The position numbers and the translations under genes are program-made. The notes under the pieces were generated by a model. That model had not been told where the DNA came from, did no database searches, and saw only the letters and a list, made by a program, of their open reading frames with translations. From Arachis hypogaea (Eukaryota > Streptophyta > Magnoliopsida > Fabales > Fabaceae), in the NCBI RefSeq assembly GCF_003086295.3, contig NC_092048.1:108764276-108828275 (forward strand): 64,000 bases of DNA. Reading direction: 5' to 3'. Shown here piece after piece: positions 53,385-63,407 of this stretch (position 1 is its first letter; each line of letters opens with the position of its first letter).

Positions 53385-54989
53385 TGACATTAAAAGAGCG
53401 CTTGTTGGGAGGAAACCTAACCAGAAGTAATTTTCTTTTCTTAGTTATTTCAATAAAAAAGTTAAGTAGACTTCTCTGTATTGCAAGGAGCAAAGTTTGG
53501 TGTTGCACACCAAAGTAATTCAGGGGTGAATGTGTGATTCTAAGTTTTGTGTTCCACCACAGATCTCATTTAACAACACATTGCAACCCTTCAATGACAA
53601 GTCACTGACTCCAAGCAATCAGAGAAATTGCTTAACATGTTTTTAGTTTCTAGTTCATAGTTTATTTTTCTAGTTCATAGTTGTTTTCTTAATAAAAGCA
53701 CATGAGGTTCTCTGTATGTACTTAATCTAATGCATTAGGTAAGGAACTAAGTTTGGTGTCCAACTTAAGTTCCGAAAATCACAAGCATACATGCATGCTA
53801 ACCATCTCTCAAATGCTTGGGGAACAAACAACTTCCAATAACTTTGTAGGAAGTCAATCAATCTCTTGGAAGGGTTATGCACCATCATCCAAGGAGACAA
53901 AGAAGGATATAAAAGTTATGGATGATGATGATAAGGAAGAAACAAGAAGACACCAAGAGGTTGTATTGTCACTTAACTGTTTTTGGTCTGTAGTGCTTTA
54001 ATTGGAAGTATGATTGTGCCCTGTTTGCATGAACTTTTACATTTTGTGTGCTTGTCTTTATTGTCATTTTGGGCTACTAGTCTAAATGCCTGCCTCATTT
54101 TCATCCTGCTTGAATTGTATGCTGTGTCCTTGAGCTCAATAAAAGAAATTATGAGAAATTGTTGTGAAAAACAAGAGTAAAATCCAATGTGCAGAATAAA
54201 ATCCTAGTGTTATGGTGGTATTTGCTAGCTAAGTTGGATCATCAATAAGGTACAAGGCTAAGATATCTCTTGAATTTTGAGCTTGAAGTGCTCTCTATGA
54301 GATTTAAATGAACTAATAAGATCCTGAAAAGAGAAAAAGAGAATGAAAAAGAAAGAAAAGAGCATAAAATAAAGCTGGGCACCAATAGTTTGAACCTTAA
54401 GGCATGTGTCTGTGGTGTTTTTGTGCAAAGATCTGCTTGGATGAGTAAGTTCTTAGGAGTGCTTCATCACTTGACAATTTGGGTTAACTAACCTGAAATT
54501 ATCAACAGAAAGTCCACTATCAAAAGCAACATTGTCACAAAACATTTAGCAACCCAAAGAGGTGTTGGACACCAAGGTCTAAGAAATGAATAACAAACCA
54601 TGTGCCTGTGGTGTGTATGTGTTGAGGAGAGACTTGGGCTATTATGTCCTTAGGGGTGTTTCAACACCTAGCACCTTGAACCAACTGGTTCAGGAGTATT
54701 GGCTGAAAGCCTATCCTAAAGAGTTGATTCAACACAGAACACTTAGCTACAGAAAGTAATAAGCTCTAAAAAGGAAAGAAAACAAAAACAGAGTTGAGTT
54801 AAGAATCAAGAATAAGAGTCTCATAGAAGGCAATAGAGTGAGAATCCAAGAGCATATGAGAGCCTAGAAACCAGCAAGAACATGAACCTAAAGTGCCATG
54901 CATGAAACTCCATGAACCAAGGATTTGAATTCTCTGAATAAGGACTTATATCTCTTGTATTTTCATTTCATTCTTCTTATATTCTATCA
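53385..54989 (+). other. 3' non-coding region of E
   Basis: GGGAGGAAACCTAACC at 53408 parallels the TGGGAGGCAACCC marker after the coding region in A. AAGTTTGGTGT motifs near 53489 and 53739. 54365-54720 holds two tandem copies of the CATGTG(T/C)CTGTGGTGT block shared with F and G. No gene; the ORFs at 53753-54180 look like chance. Confidence 0.6.
54365..54720 (+). repeat. Shared 3' non-coding block, two copies in E
   Basis: GGCATGTGTCTGTGGTGTTT...GGGTTAACTAACC...GAAAGTCCACTATC, then a second diverged copy from 54595 (CCATGTGCCTGTGGTGTGTA). F has one at 21000-21195 and G one at 28860-29060. Confidence 0.75.
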
Positions 54990-55026
54990 CTTGCTTGAAG
55001 ACAAGCAAGATTTAAGTTTGGTGTTG
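54990..55026 (+). promoter_or_regulatory. Hairpin and polypurine tract of E
   Basis: CTTGCTTGAAGACAAGCAAG (54990-55009), then ATTTAAGTTTGGTGTTG next to the LTR start TGATGCC. Confidence 0.75.
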
Positions 55027-57777
55027 TGATGCCAGGGCATCTTAGCTAGTTTCACAAGCCATTTTTAGTTTGTTTTAGGGTAGTTTTATGCATTTCTTAG
55101 GCAAAAAGTAAGTATTTGGATGAGAATTTCATGCATGCCTTGATTCAATTAAACTTGATTGTTTGTGTGCTTTTCATAAGATTTTATGCAAATTTTGCTT
55201 GATGATTGAATGATGCAAATATCTTTTGAATTATAGCAAACTTTGATGCATTTTGTTTGGTTGATGATAGGTAAGAAGAAGCAAAGGAAGGGTAGAGAAG
55301 AAGCAGAGCAAGCAACGTTGGTGGCCAAGAGGGGTTCAAGGTGCCATAGTTGGAATCATAGTTGGACTCCAACTATACCTCCAACTATGCTCCTGACAGC
55401 TTGAGGGGGTCTTCTTCAAACAAGAATAAATTGAGCTAAATAGCTCTAAATAAGGTGATTCTAAAGGCATTAAAAAGTAGGAACCTAGAGATTTCCAAGA
55501 ATATATGGCACTACATTGTGGACACTAAATTTGAGGGAAAAAACCTGTCCCGAAAGTGCAAATATGAACATAGTATCAACCTGTAGTAAGGCCAGCTGAC
55601 CTCGTCACCTTCCATGGAATATAACTTGTGCTGTAGAGCTCCAAACGACACGATTCCAACGGCATTGGAAATTAGACTTTCAGCGCTTTTCAACAATATA
55701 TAATAGTATGGGGTGGACAATGAGTTTGAGCTCCAGAATCTGGCATTTGTTACCAATGTTGGTGTGCCAATGTTGCCGCAAACGTTGCACATCAACGCCA
55801 GTGACCCTGTCTCCTTCAAAAGAGCATAACTTGAGTTAGAGATATCCAATTGAAGTGCTTTTAGTTGGGTTAGAAAGCTGACATTTAGAGCTTTCCAGCC
55901 ATATATAATAGTCTATAGCAGAGCATGAAATTAAAAATGTTGATGAAGAGGAAAAGAGACCAACGATTGGAGCCAAAGTTAGTGCTCCAACGTTGCCTCA
56001 AACGTCATGCTTAAAAGAGGTGCAAAGTTGGAGCCAAAGTTAGCCTCCAACTTTGCCTCAAACATTGGCCAAGAAAACTGCATAGTTGGAGCCAAAGTTG
56101 GACTCCAACTATGCCTCAAACTATAAGCAAGAAGGCAACACTTGAGTCCAAAGTTGGACCTCAAACGCTACCTCAAACGTTGGCCAAGAAAGGTGCAAAG
56201 TTGGAGCCAAAGTTAGACTCCAACTTTGCCTCCAACTTCAATTCAAGAGACCATAGTTGGAGCCAAAGTTGGACTCTAACTATGGGTCCAACGCTAAGGT
56301 AGAGAAGGTGCCAACATTGGGGGTCCAATGTTACCTCCAACGTGCTCGACAAATTTCAAGTTTTGGAGTTGAAAAATCGTGAAGTGACGCGTACGCGTGG
56401 GTCATGCGTACGCGTGGATGAGTAATTTTGCCAAATCCACGCCCACCCGTGGGTGACGTGTACGCGTGGATGAGTAATTTTGTCAATCCAAGCGCACGCG
56501 TGGGCGACGGGTACGCGTGGGTAGGCTAACGTTGGACTCCAACGTTGAGTCAAACTATGCTGGCTGCACCCAGAAATTTTCTTTTTAAAGTAACGTTTGA
56601 CTCAAACGTTTGATCTCCAATGTTCTCACCAACTTCAGCCAACGTCTTCATCAACGTCACTAAAGGCCACTCCCAACTAGCTTCAACAAAGGCCAAGGCC
56701 CGCATCCAAGTACTTGAAGATCCATTTTGAAGATGAGAAGTATAATATAAATAGAAGAATTGTTGATGATTTTGGGAGCTCTCGGGAGGCCGTGAGAGGG
56801 GCTCTGGGAGTTTAGAACTCTGTTATTCCTCTTCTGCACTTTTTCCTTGTTAGTTTTATGTACTTTATTTTCTTTTACTTTCTAGCTAGGCTCTATTTTC
56901 CTGCACTCTTCTTCTTTGTAATTTGAATTGAGCTATGAACAACTAATCCTTTTCATTGGGTTAGGGAGCTCTGTTGTAATACAATAGATCAATACTAGTG
57001 TTCATTTTTCTTCCTCTGTCTTTTTTCTTGATCTGGCTAGAAAGAATTCGTTATTCATTTAATCATTCAATTGTCTTGGAAAAGAAATTGAATGTACCTG
57101 GGTTCTGTGATAGGCTTGGAAGAGAAATCACAGAATCATGCTTGAATTCTTTCTCACATTAAGATTAGGTTGGGGTTTAATGGATATCGTGACATGTAAT
57201 CCTACCAACACTTTGATCTATGAATGTGTGTGGTATAATCAGTGACCATACATCATCTCTTTCCATGAGCACTTCAATCAAGGAATTGGGCAATTGTTCA
57301 TATTTAGAGAGATTGGATTAACAAGGAATTGGGATCTAATCACCTAAGATTTTCAAGGAGATCAATGAATGCATTGATTGAGAAAGAGATGAAAATGAAC
57401 TTGATCCGGAGAATTATAACATCTCCTGACCCCAATGAGCTTTCCAATTTCTGATCTACCCATTCTTTTACATTCTGCCCATTAATTTGATGCTCAATTT
57501 CCCCATTCCCATTTAATTTCTTGCAATTTAATTTCTTACATCTTGTAATTTACATTCCGCCATTTACATTCTTTGCAAATTACTTTTCCCGCCATTTAAT
57601 TTCCTGCACATCCAACTTCAAATTTGATTCAGTTCAACTAGAATATTCCTCTAATTAAAGTTGATCAACAATCAATCTCCGTGGGATTCGACCTCACTCT
57701 ATTGTAAGTTTTTACTTGACGACAATCCGGTGCACTTGCCGGTGGAAATTTGTTGAGAGATAAGTTTTCGTGCATCA
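55027..57777 (+). repeat. 3' LTR of element E
   Basis: 2751 bp, roughly 100 bp longer than the 5' copy because of extra palindrome units; U5 block 57673-57745. Confidence 0.92.
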
Positions 57778-57782
57778 GAGCC

Positions 57783-58079
57783 ACTTATAGCCTTATAGCC
57801 TTATATCCCCTTATATGAATATATGTAACTTAGTGGCTGAAATATATAATTAATATTAACATTAATGAACTATATATGACTTACAGTACATATATTATTA
57901 AATAATATTTATATAAGTTATTTAAAAACATATGTATGTAGAGTATTTTTAATTATGAATATAGTTTATGTAATTTTCGTTGTATGTTAGTCTATTTTTT
58001 TTATTTTTATTCAGGTAATGAGAGTTTTAAAACCGAGAAAATTGGTTCCACCAAAATGATATAGCCACTTGGTGACTGA
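57783..58079. other. A/T-rich flank right of E
   Basis: No gene seen. Begins with a TATAGCCTTATAGCCTTATA short repeat. It does not look like the LINE found left of E. Confidence 0.4.
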
Positions 58080-59402
58080 TGCATTATGAAAAATCAGTTT
58101 CTATCATTTATCTTAAATAGGAAGGGTAAAATATAAAGCATTCCTAATGATGGCATTAATAATGGATAGATAATGCCCCAAGAAATATACGTTTTATCTT
58201 CTAGTGGGTGAATAAACAATTAAAGTGGAAGATGTGACACACATCTATGGTCTCCCGACTAACGGCCATCTTATAAGTAGAAGAATGAATGCGTGGCCAA
58301 CTTTGGGATACCGTTAGACGAAAATGATCATATACCTAGTGCAATTAAGTTATCATGGATTAGACAAATCTGTGATGCAAAGGCGTTGGACACTCCAGAG
58401 TCTATGTAATGCTATTTCGATGCTACATATTCTTCTTGATTAGGATCAGTTTGTTTCCTGACAAGTCGACGTCGATGGCGAGCTGTAAGTACTTGCCCCT
58501 GTTGAGCAATTTTTCGGAAATTAGGTCTTACAGTTGGGGATCGACATGTGTGGCATATCTATATAAGTCTTTGTGTCGGGTCTCGCGTTATGATATGAAG
58601 GAGATGGATGGCTCACTAGTGTTGTTGCATGTCTAGGTTTGGGAGCGAATTTCATGGCTTGCTTAGATTACCGCATCCATTCCTCCGAGTGGAATATTTT
58701 TGTTGGATCAAAGGAAAATGGTATTTTCACATTGAAAATAGAATTACCATTCGCTTAATTGAATATTATTGTATTAAGTCATTTTTGTTATATTTCTAAT
58801 TAGGGAGCTTAACATTTTTAGGTAGAATAATTAGAGGCAACTCTAGAACCATATAGCAATGATGGTAGCACATGTTAGGTATATGCTTGATGATATGCAA
58901 CCTCAAGCGGTAATAAGTCAAAATATTGAATTATAATAACAATTAATATCCTTATTGTGGTTAACATATGCTCTGGTCATATAACATTGTAATGCAATTT
59001 TTATGACTGTTGTACATCCAGATCCACTATGACGTGCCACAAGATGTATACACTCATCATGAGATATGGACTGTTGTTGTCTCCTTGGTCAACTTTGAGA
59101 TCATAGAATAGTACCCAACTGATCGAGTTCGTCGATAGTTTGGCTATCCATAGCCTCTACTTGGTCCGGGAAAGGATCTAGAGCAACATCACAATGTCAA
59201 GTTGCATGGGGAATAGAACACGGACTGGAGAGAAGTCCATAGTGAATGGTTCAGTAGGTGGAAACTAAATCGACAGCATTATATCATTGATGGTTTTCAC
59301 ATGAATCCTTATACACATATGGTTGAGTACACTGATTGGTACAAAGGAGAGTTTGGTGGCCATTTGACTATATGCGACAAAGTTCGGGGTCGATCCGTTT
59401 GA
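58080..59402 (+). pseudogene. Plant mobile domain (PMD) protein remnant
   Basis: Fragments in shifting plus-strand frames match plant mobile domain / MAIN-like proteins in the right order: KYTFYLLVGE-TIKVEDVTHIYGLPTNG (58190-58270), SNFSEIRSYSWGSTCVAYLYKSLCR and MDGSLVLLHV-VWERISWLA (58480-58670), SLVNFEIIE-YPTDRVRRQFGYP (about 59085-59150), then DWREVHSEWFSRWKLNRQHYI and YTDWYKGEFGGHLTI (to about 59385). At least six stops and frame changes. In plants these domains occur in host genes and in Mutator-type and other transposons. A Pro/Tyr/Thr-rich stretch follows to 59742. Not functional. Confidence 0.75.
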
Positions 59403-59742
59403 TGCACAAAAATCACCCTCGCCAAGATAACCACCACCCCACAGCCACACTATCTGCCCCCACCACCCGCACACTAGCAATTGTACTACCCACCGCACTA
59501 TCCACTTCTACCACAAGACCATCCTTTCCACTATCCACCTCTTCCACCATATTATCCATCTTTCCCACGCTACTATCCACTACAATACAATCCTCCTCTA
59601 CCATACTACCTACCATAGGTTCCATGACAACAACAGGAAAGCAGTGTTCAAAGTTTTTCAATATCTCAATTGTTGGAATTAGGACTAGACCAGTTTTGGT
59701 TTCACAAAATAATGAGGAATCAAATGCAGGTTTCGTTCAGAG
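59403..59742 (+). other. Pro/Thr/Ser-rich stretch after the PMD remnant
   Basis: CCAC- and CTATCC-rich tract, open in two plus frames; probably the low-complexity C-terminal tail of the PMD gene. Confidence 0.35.
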
Positions 59743-60063
59743 TTAAGTAGTTTTTGTGGTGCTCGTCGTATTCCTAGCAATGCTGGCAAGTCTCCTACAC
59801 AATTGTCTACGAATTTCAGGGGTAGCTACCTTAATGGTGGCTTCAGCTGCACGCATAAGAGGGCTGATATACGCCTGAATAAACAAATCTGAAAAATAAG
59901 CAAATAAGACACATGTAGTGAAACGAATGAAGAGGAGTAGGGATACAAGGACGTAAGGACGGGTAACAGCGACGATGACTCCCCATGTGGTGGTGTAGGC
60001 GGCAACTGTCAATGCTATAGTGGGCATGAAAGAGCATATTTTTTTCAAATTCATTAGTACCAC
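59743..60063 (-). CDS. Unrecognised hydrophobic ORF after the MURA remnant
   Basis: 106 codons in the minus frame, with two hydrophobic stretches (IALTVAAYTTTWGVIVAV and VLVSLLLFIRFTTCVLFAYF) and a basic tail (EIRRQLCRRLASIARNTTS). It follows directly on the broken MuDR transposase N-terminus, where the catalytic transposase would be expected, but has no similarity to it that I can see. It could be a chance ORF or a captured segment. Confidence 0.25.
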   Translation of the reverse strand: MVLMNLKKICSFMPTIALTVAAYTTTWGVIVAVTRPYVLVSLLLFIRFTTCVLFAYFSDLFIQAYISPLMRAAEATIKVATPEIRRQLCRRLASIARNTTSTTKTT

Positions 60064-61425
60064 CGGATAAACTTAGCCCATCACCTTTCATGCACCAAAG
60101 ATTTTTGCAATCAACTTTTGCTTTGCCAGTCACACTTTACGATAGCCTATCGTATAGTTAAATTTTGAATGAATATCTAAAATCACGACTCGGACCTTGA
60201 TAAAAGAGTCGGCTTCAACTAAAGGCCTTATAGCATCCGCAATTGTGTCAGATTCCAGTTTCGAATGGTCTTGAGAAATTGTACCCATAGTACAAGTATG
60301 AGTTCCAATGTATCGTCTAATTTTCCAACTATTTTTTCTAAATCAAACTAGCCCAAATAAGCCCATCCCAACTTCTATCATATTGCAGTCATTTCGCATA
60401 AAATGTCAAAGGCTCAGACTCAAAGACCTTATAATCGATCCCCTTAGAAATGGTGTAATTCCTAATTGCCATGATTACAACTTTTTTGGAAATGAACTCC
60501 ATTTCAACAACAAACTCACCATCTTGCAGAAAAAGAACACCTTTATACAATGAATACCAATTTTTAAGTTCTATAAAAGTATATCTAGTTGTATTTAAGG
60601 TCTTGCTTATCAATATATATTTAAATTTTCAATGATTTGTATAATATTTCATCAAATTAGTCACAATAGCAAGTAAAATAATGTAAGTTATTTTTTATTT
60701 ATCTTTGGTACAAAACAGTCTTATTAAAAAGTACTCTCAAAATCACTGAAAGTTATCGTTTTGAAATAATCAACACTTTTTAAAACACACTTTAACTGGT
60801 ACCTTAACTAAATCCATAAAAGATATGCTTTCAACAAATATATTTTAAATAATTCAACATCTAAAATTAAAATGTATAATCAAAATTCAAAAATTGAGAG
60901 TAAAATTGTCGTAACAAAAAAATAATACGGTGACATATCTAAGTTTGCCAACTCAAAAAATTCTGGTGCGTTTATAGCTTCGAGATCCAAAAACACACAT
61001 GAAAGATGGCACACCAAAAGGATGTTGGCTTGCTACCGTGTTTATTACAATCTAAAATTTTGTGTCGATGGTCTTGTTTCCTCTGAACATGTTATTATTG
61101 GTTAAGAACTCTTCTTCACTGTCACTACTATTTTCTTCCTAATCTATGGTGTCCCCTTTATTTATGAAGGATTTATCCACTTTGTGACTAATAGCCAACC
61201 CCTCGAATTTAACATACAACTCGATCATCGACACATGAGCTTGATTCTATCGATAGATCATTAATCTCCAGCATGGTGGCTTCATTGGTCACATTCATTA
61301 CTTGAAATTGTATTACACCACCGAAAACTAACACGGGCTTCTTGTTTAAAATATTGCTGACTTTCTTTAAAAACTCACCGTATATATGTTGGCATAGTCT
61401 ACTTTGTACTTCTACAAATGAAATT
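60064..61425 (-). pseudogene. MuDR/MURA transposase N-terminal region, broken
   Basis: Minus-strand fragments in order: VLVFGGVIQFQVM and MIELYVKFEGL (61380-61180), a DSEEEF acidic patch (about 61110), then the MuDR N-terminal domain FVVEMEFISKKVVIMAIRNYTISKGIDYKV and ESEPLTFYAKC (60530-60400), ISQDHSKLESDTIADAIRPLVEAD, HSKFNYTIGYRKV stop LAKQKLIAKIFG (60290-60090). This is the usual order of plant MURA before its catalytic DDE domain. The catalytic part and zinc knuckle are missing. Several stops. The spacer 60620-61060 is A/T-rich and shows nothing recognisable, possibly an intron or insertion. Confidence 0.8.
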
Positions 61426-61674
61426 GTAACACCCTAATTACCCTAAGCCTTATATCATGTCGTAAAGCAAAGGATAACTAAAGGTCACGACAATTCTAAA
61501 GCTTATATATATATATATATATATAGAAAGAAATAGTAATACTAGAAGCTCAATGAAGGAATAAGTTCAAAACAGAGTTTCAAAAGCGCAAATGTTCACA
61601 CGAAGCTAAAAGCATAAAGGTACAAGGTATAGATACAAGATAAGAAAGCATAAATAGATATATGAGTATAGTAG
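61426..61674. other. Spacer before element H with (AT)n run
   Basis: No gene. TA dinucleotide run at about 61504-61524. Confidence 0.6.
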
Positions 61675-62273
61675 TGATGAGCGGATAATTTATACGCTTT
61701 TTGGCATTGTTTTTAGTATGTCTTTAGTAGAATCTAATTACTTTTAGGGATGTTTTCATTAGTTTTTATGTTAAATTCACATTTCTGGACTTTACTATGA
61801 GTATGTGTGTTTTTTTATGATTTCAGGTATTTTCTGGATGAAATTGAAGGACTTGAGCAAAAATCAGATTAGAGGTTGAAGAAGGACTACTGATGCTGTT
61901 GGATTCTGACCTCCCTACACTCAAAGTAAATGTTTTGGAGCTACAGAACTCAAAATGGCGCGCTTCCAATTGCGTTGGAAAGTAGACATCTAGGGCTTTC
62001 CAGAAATATATAATAATCTATACTTTGGCCGAGTTTAGATGACGCAAAAGGGCGTTGAACGCCAGTTATACGCTGCAGTCTGGAGTTAAACGCCAGAAAC
62101 ACGTCACGAACCAGAGTTGAACGCCAGAAACACGTTACAACCTGGCGTTCAACTCCAGAAAGAGCCTCTGCACGTGTAACATTCAAGCTCAGCCCAAGCA
62201 CACACCAAGTGGGCCCCGGAAGTGGATTTATGCATCAATTACTTACTTCTGTAAACCCTAGTAACTAGTTTAG

Positions 62274-62283
62274 TATAAATAGG
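62274..62283 (+). promoter_or_regulatory. TATA box in H LTR
   Basis: TATAAATAGG, a perfect plant TATA box; transcription would start about 30 bases on. Confidence 0.65.
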
Positions 62284-62811
62284 ACTTTTTACTATTGTAT
62301 TAGACATCTTGGGACGTCTAGTTCTTAGATCATAGGGGCTGGCCATTCGGCCATGCCTGAACTTTTCACTTATGTATTTTCAAATGGTAGAGTTTCTGCA
62401 CTCCATAGATTAAGGTGTGGAGCTCTGCTGTTCCTCATGCATTAATGCAAAGTACTACTATTTTTCTATTCAATTCAACTTATTCTGCTTCTAAGATATT
62501 CATTCGCACTTCAATATGAATGTGATGAACGTGACAATCATCATCATTCCCCCACGAACGCGTGCCTGACAACCACTTCCGTTCTACCTTAGATTGAATG
62601 AGTATCTCTTGGATCTCTTAATCAGAATCTTTGTGGTATAAGCTAGATTGATGGCGGCATTCATGAGAGTCCGGAAAGTCTAAACCTTGTCTGTGGTATT
62701 CCGAGTAGGACTCTGGGATTGAATGACTGTGACGAACTTCAAACTCGCGAGTGCTGGGCGTAGTGACAGACGCAAAAGGAGGGTGAATCCTATTCCAGTA
62801 TGATCGAGAAC

Positions 62812-62975
62812 CTCAGATGATTAGCCGTGCTGTGACAGAGCATTTGGACCTTTTTCACAAGAGGATGCGATGCAGCCATTGACCACAGTGATGCCTCCAG
62901 ATGATTAGCCATGCAGTGACAGCGCATCGGACCATTTTCACAGAGAGGATGAAAAGTAGCCATTGACAATGGTGA
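62812..62975 (+). repeat. Tandem duplication (~80 bp) in H LTR
   Basis: CAGATGATTAGCCGTGCTGTGACAGAGCATTTGGACC...CAGCCATTGACCACAGTGATG is repeated as CAGATGATTAGCCATGCAGTG...GTAGCCATTGACAATGGTGATG. A has one copy (4050-4130). Confidence 0.8.
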
Positions 62976-63346
62976 TGTCCTTACATAAAGCCAGCCATGG
63001 AAAGGAGTAGGACTGATTGGATGAAGACAGCAGGAAAGCAGAAGTTCAGAGGAACGAAAGCATCTCTATACGCTTATCTGAAATTCTCACCAATGATATA
63101 CATAAGTATTTCTATATGTATTTTCTGTTTATTTATTATTCTTATTCGAAAACTCCATAACCATTTGATATCCGCCTGACTGAGATCTACAAGATGACCA
63201 TAGCTTGCTTCATACCAATAATCTCCGTGGGATCGACCCTTACTCACGTAAGGTTTTATTACTTGGACGACCCAGTGCACTTGCTGGTTAGTTGTATCGA
63301 AGTTGTGAATGAAAAACGATTTATTAAGACGTGCGTACAGAGTTTT

Positions 63347-63407
63347 TGGCGCCGTTGCCTGAGATTACAATTTTGTGCACCAAGTTTTTGGCGTCGTTGC
63401 CGGGGAT
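63347..63407 (+). promoter_or_regulatory. Two primer-binding-site copies in element H
   Basis: First TGGCGCCGTTGCC at 63347-63359, then TGAG in place of GGGG. Second TGGCGTCGTTGCCGGGGAT at 63389-63407, preceded by TTTTGTGCACCAAGTTT, which is the LTR end of element A. Each is an imperfect match to tRNA-Asp. Confidence 0.8.

Larger units (their letters stand above)
41952..57777 (+). mobile_element. Element E: non-autonomous LTR retrotransposon, with D nested in its 5' LTR
   Basis: 5' LTR 41952-42217 plus 49853-52230, 3' LTR 55027-57777, TGATGCC...CATCA. Perfect 5-bp duplication gagcc (41947-41951, 57778-57782). The primer site is a decayed tRNA-Asp type. The internal region is only 2.8 kb with one gag-like ORF; no protease, RT or integrase. 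The LTRs differ by indels and many substitutions, so E is older than F and G. Confidence 0.92.
61675..63339 (+). repeat. 5' LTR of element H
   Basis: 1665 bp, TG...ACA. Shared block 61902-62020; palindromes GGCGTTGAACGCCAG and GGAGTTAAACGCCAG 62050-62160; TATA box 62274-62283; tandem duplication 62812-62975; U5 block 63219-63288. Confidence 0.85.

Noticed and set aside
53753..54180. Short ORFs in the 3' region of E
   Set aside because: No start context, domain or conservation in F or G; probably chance.
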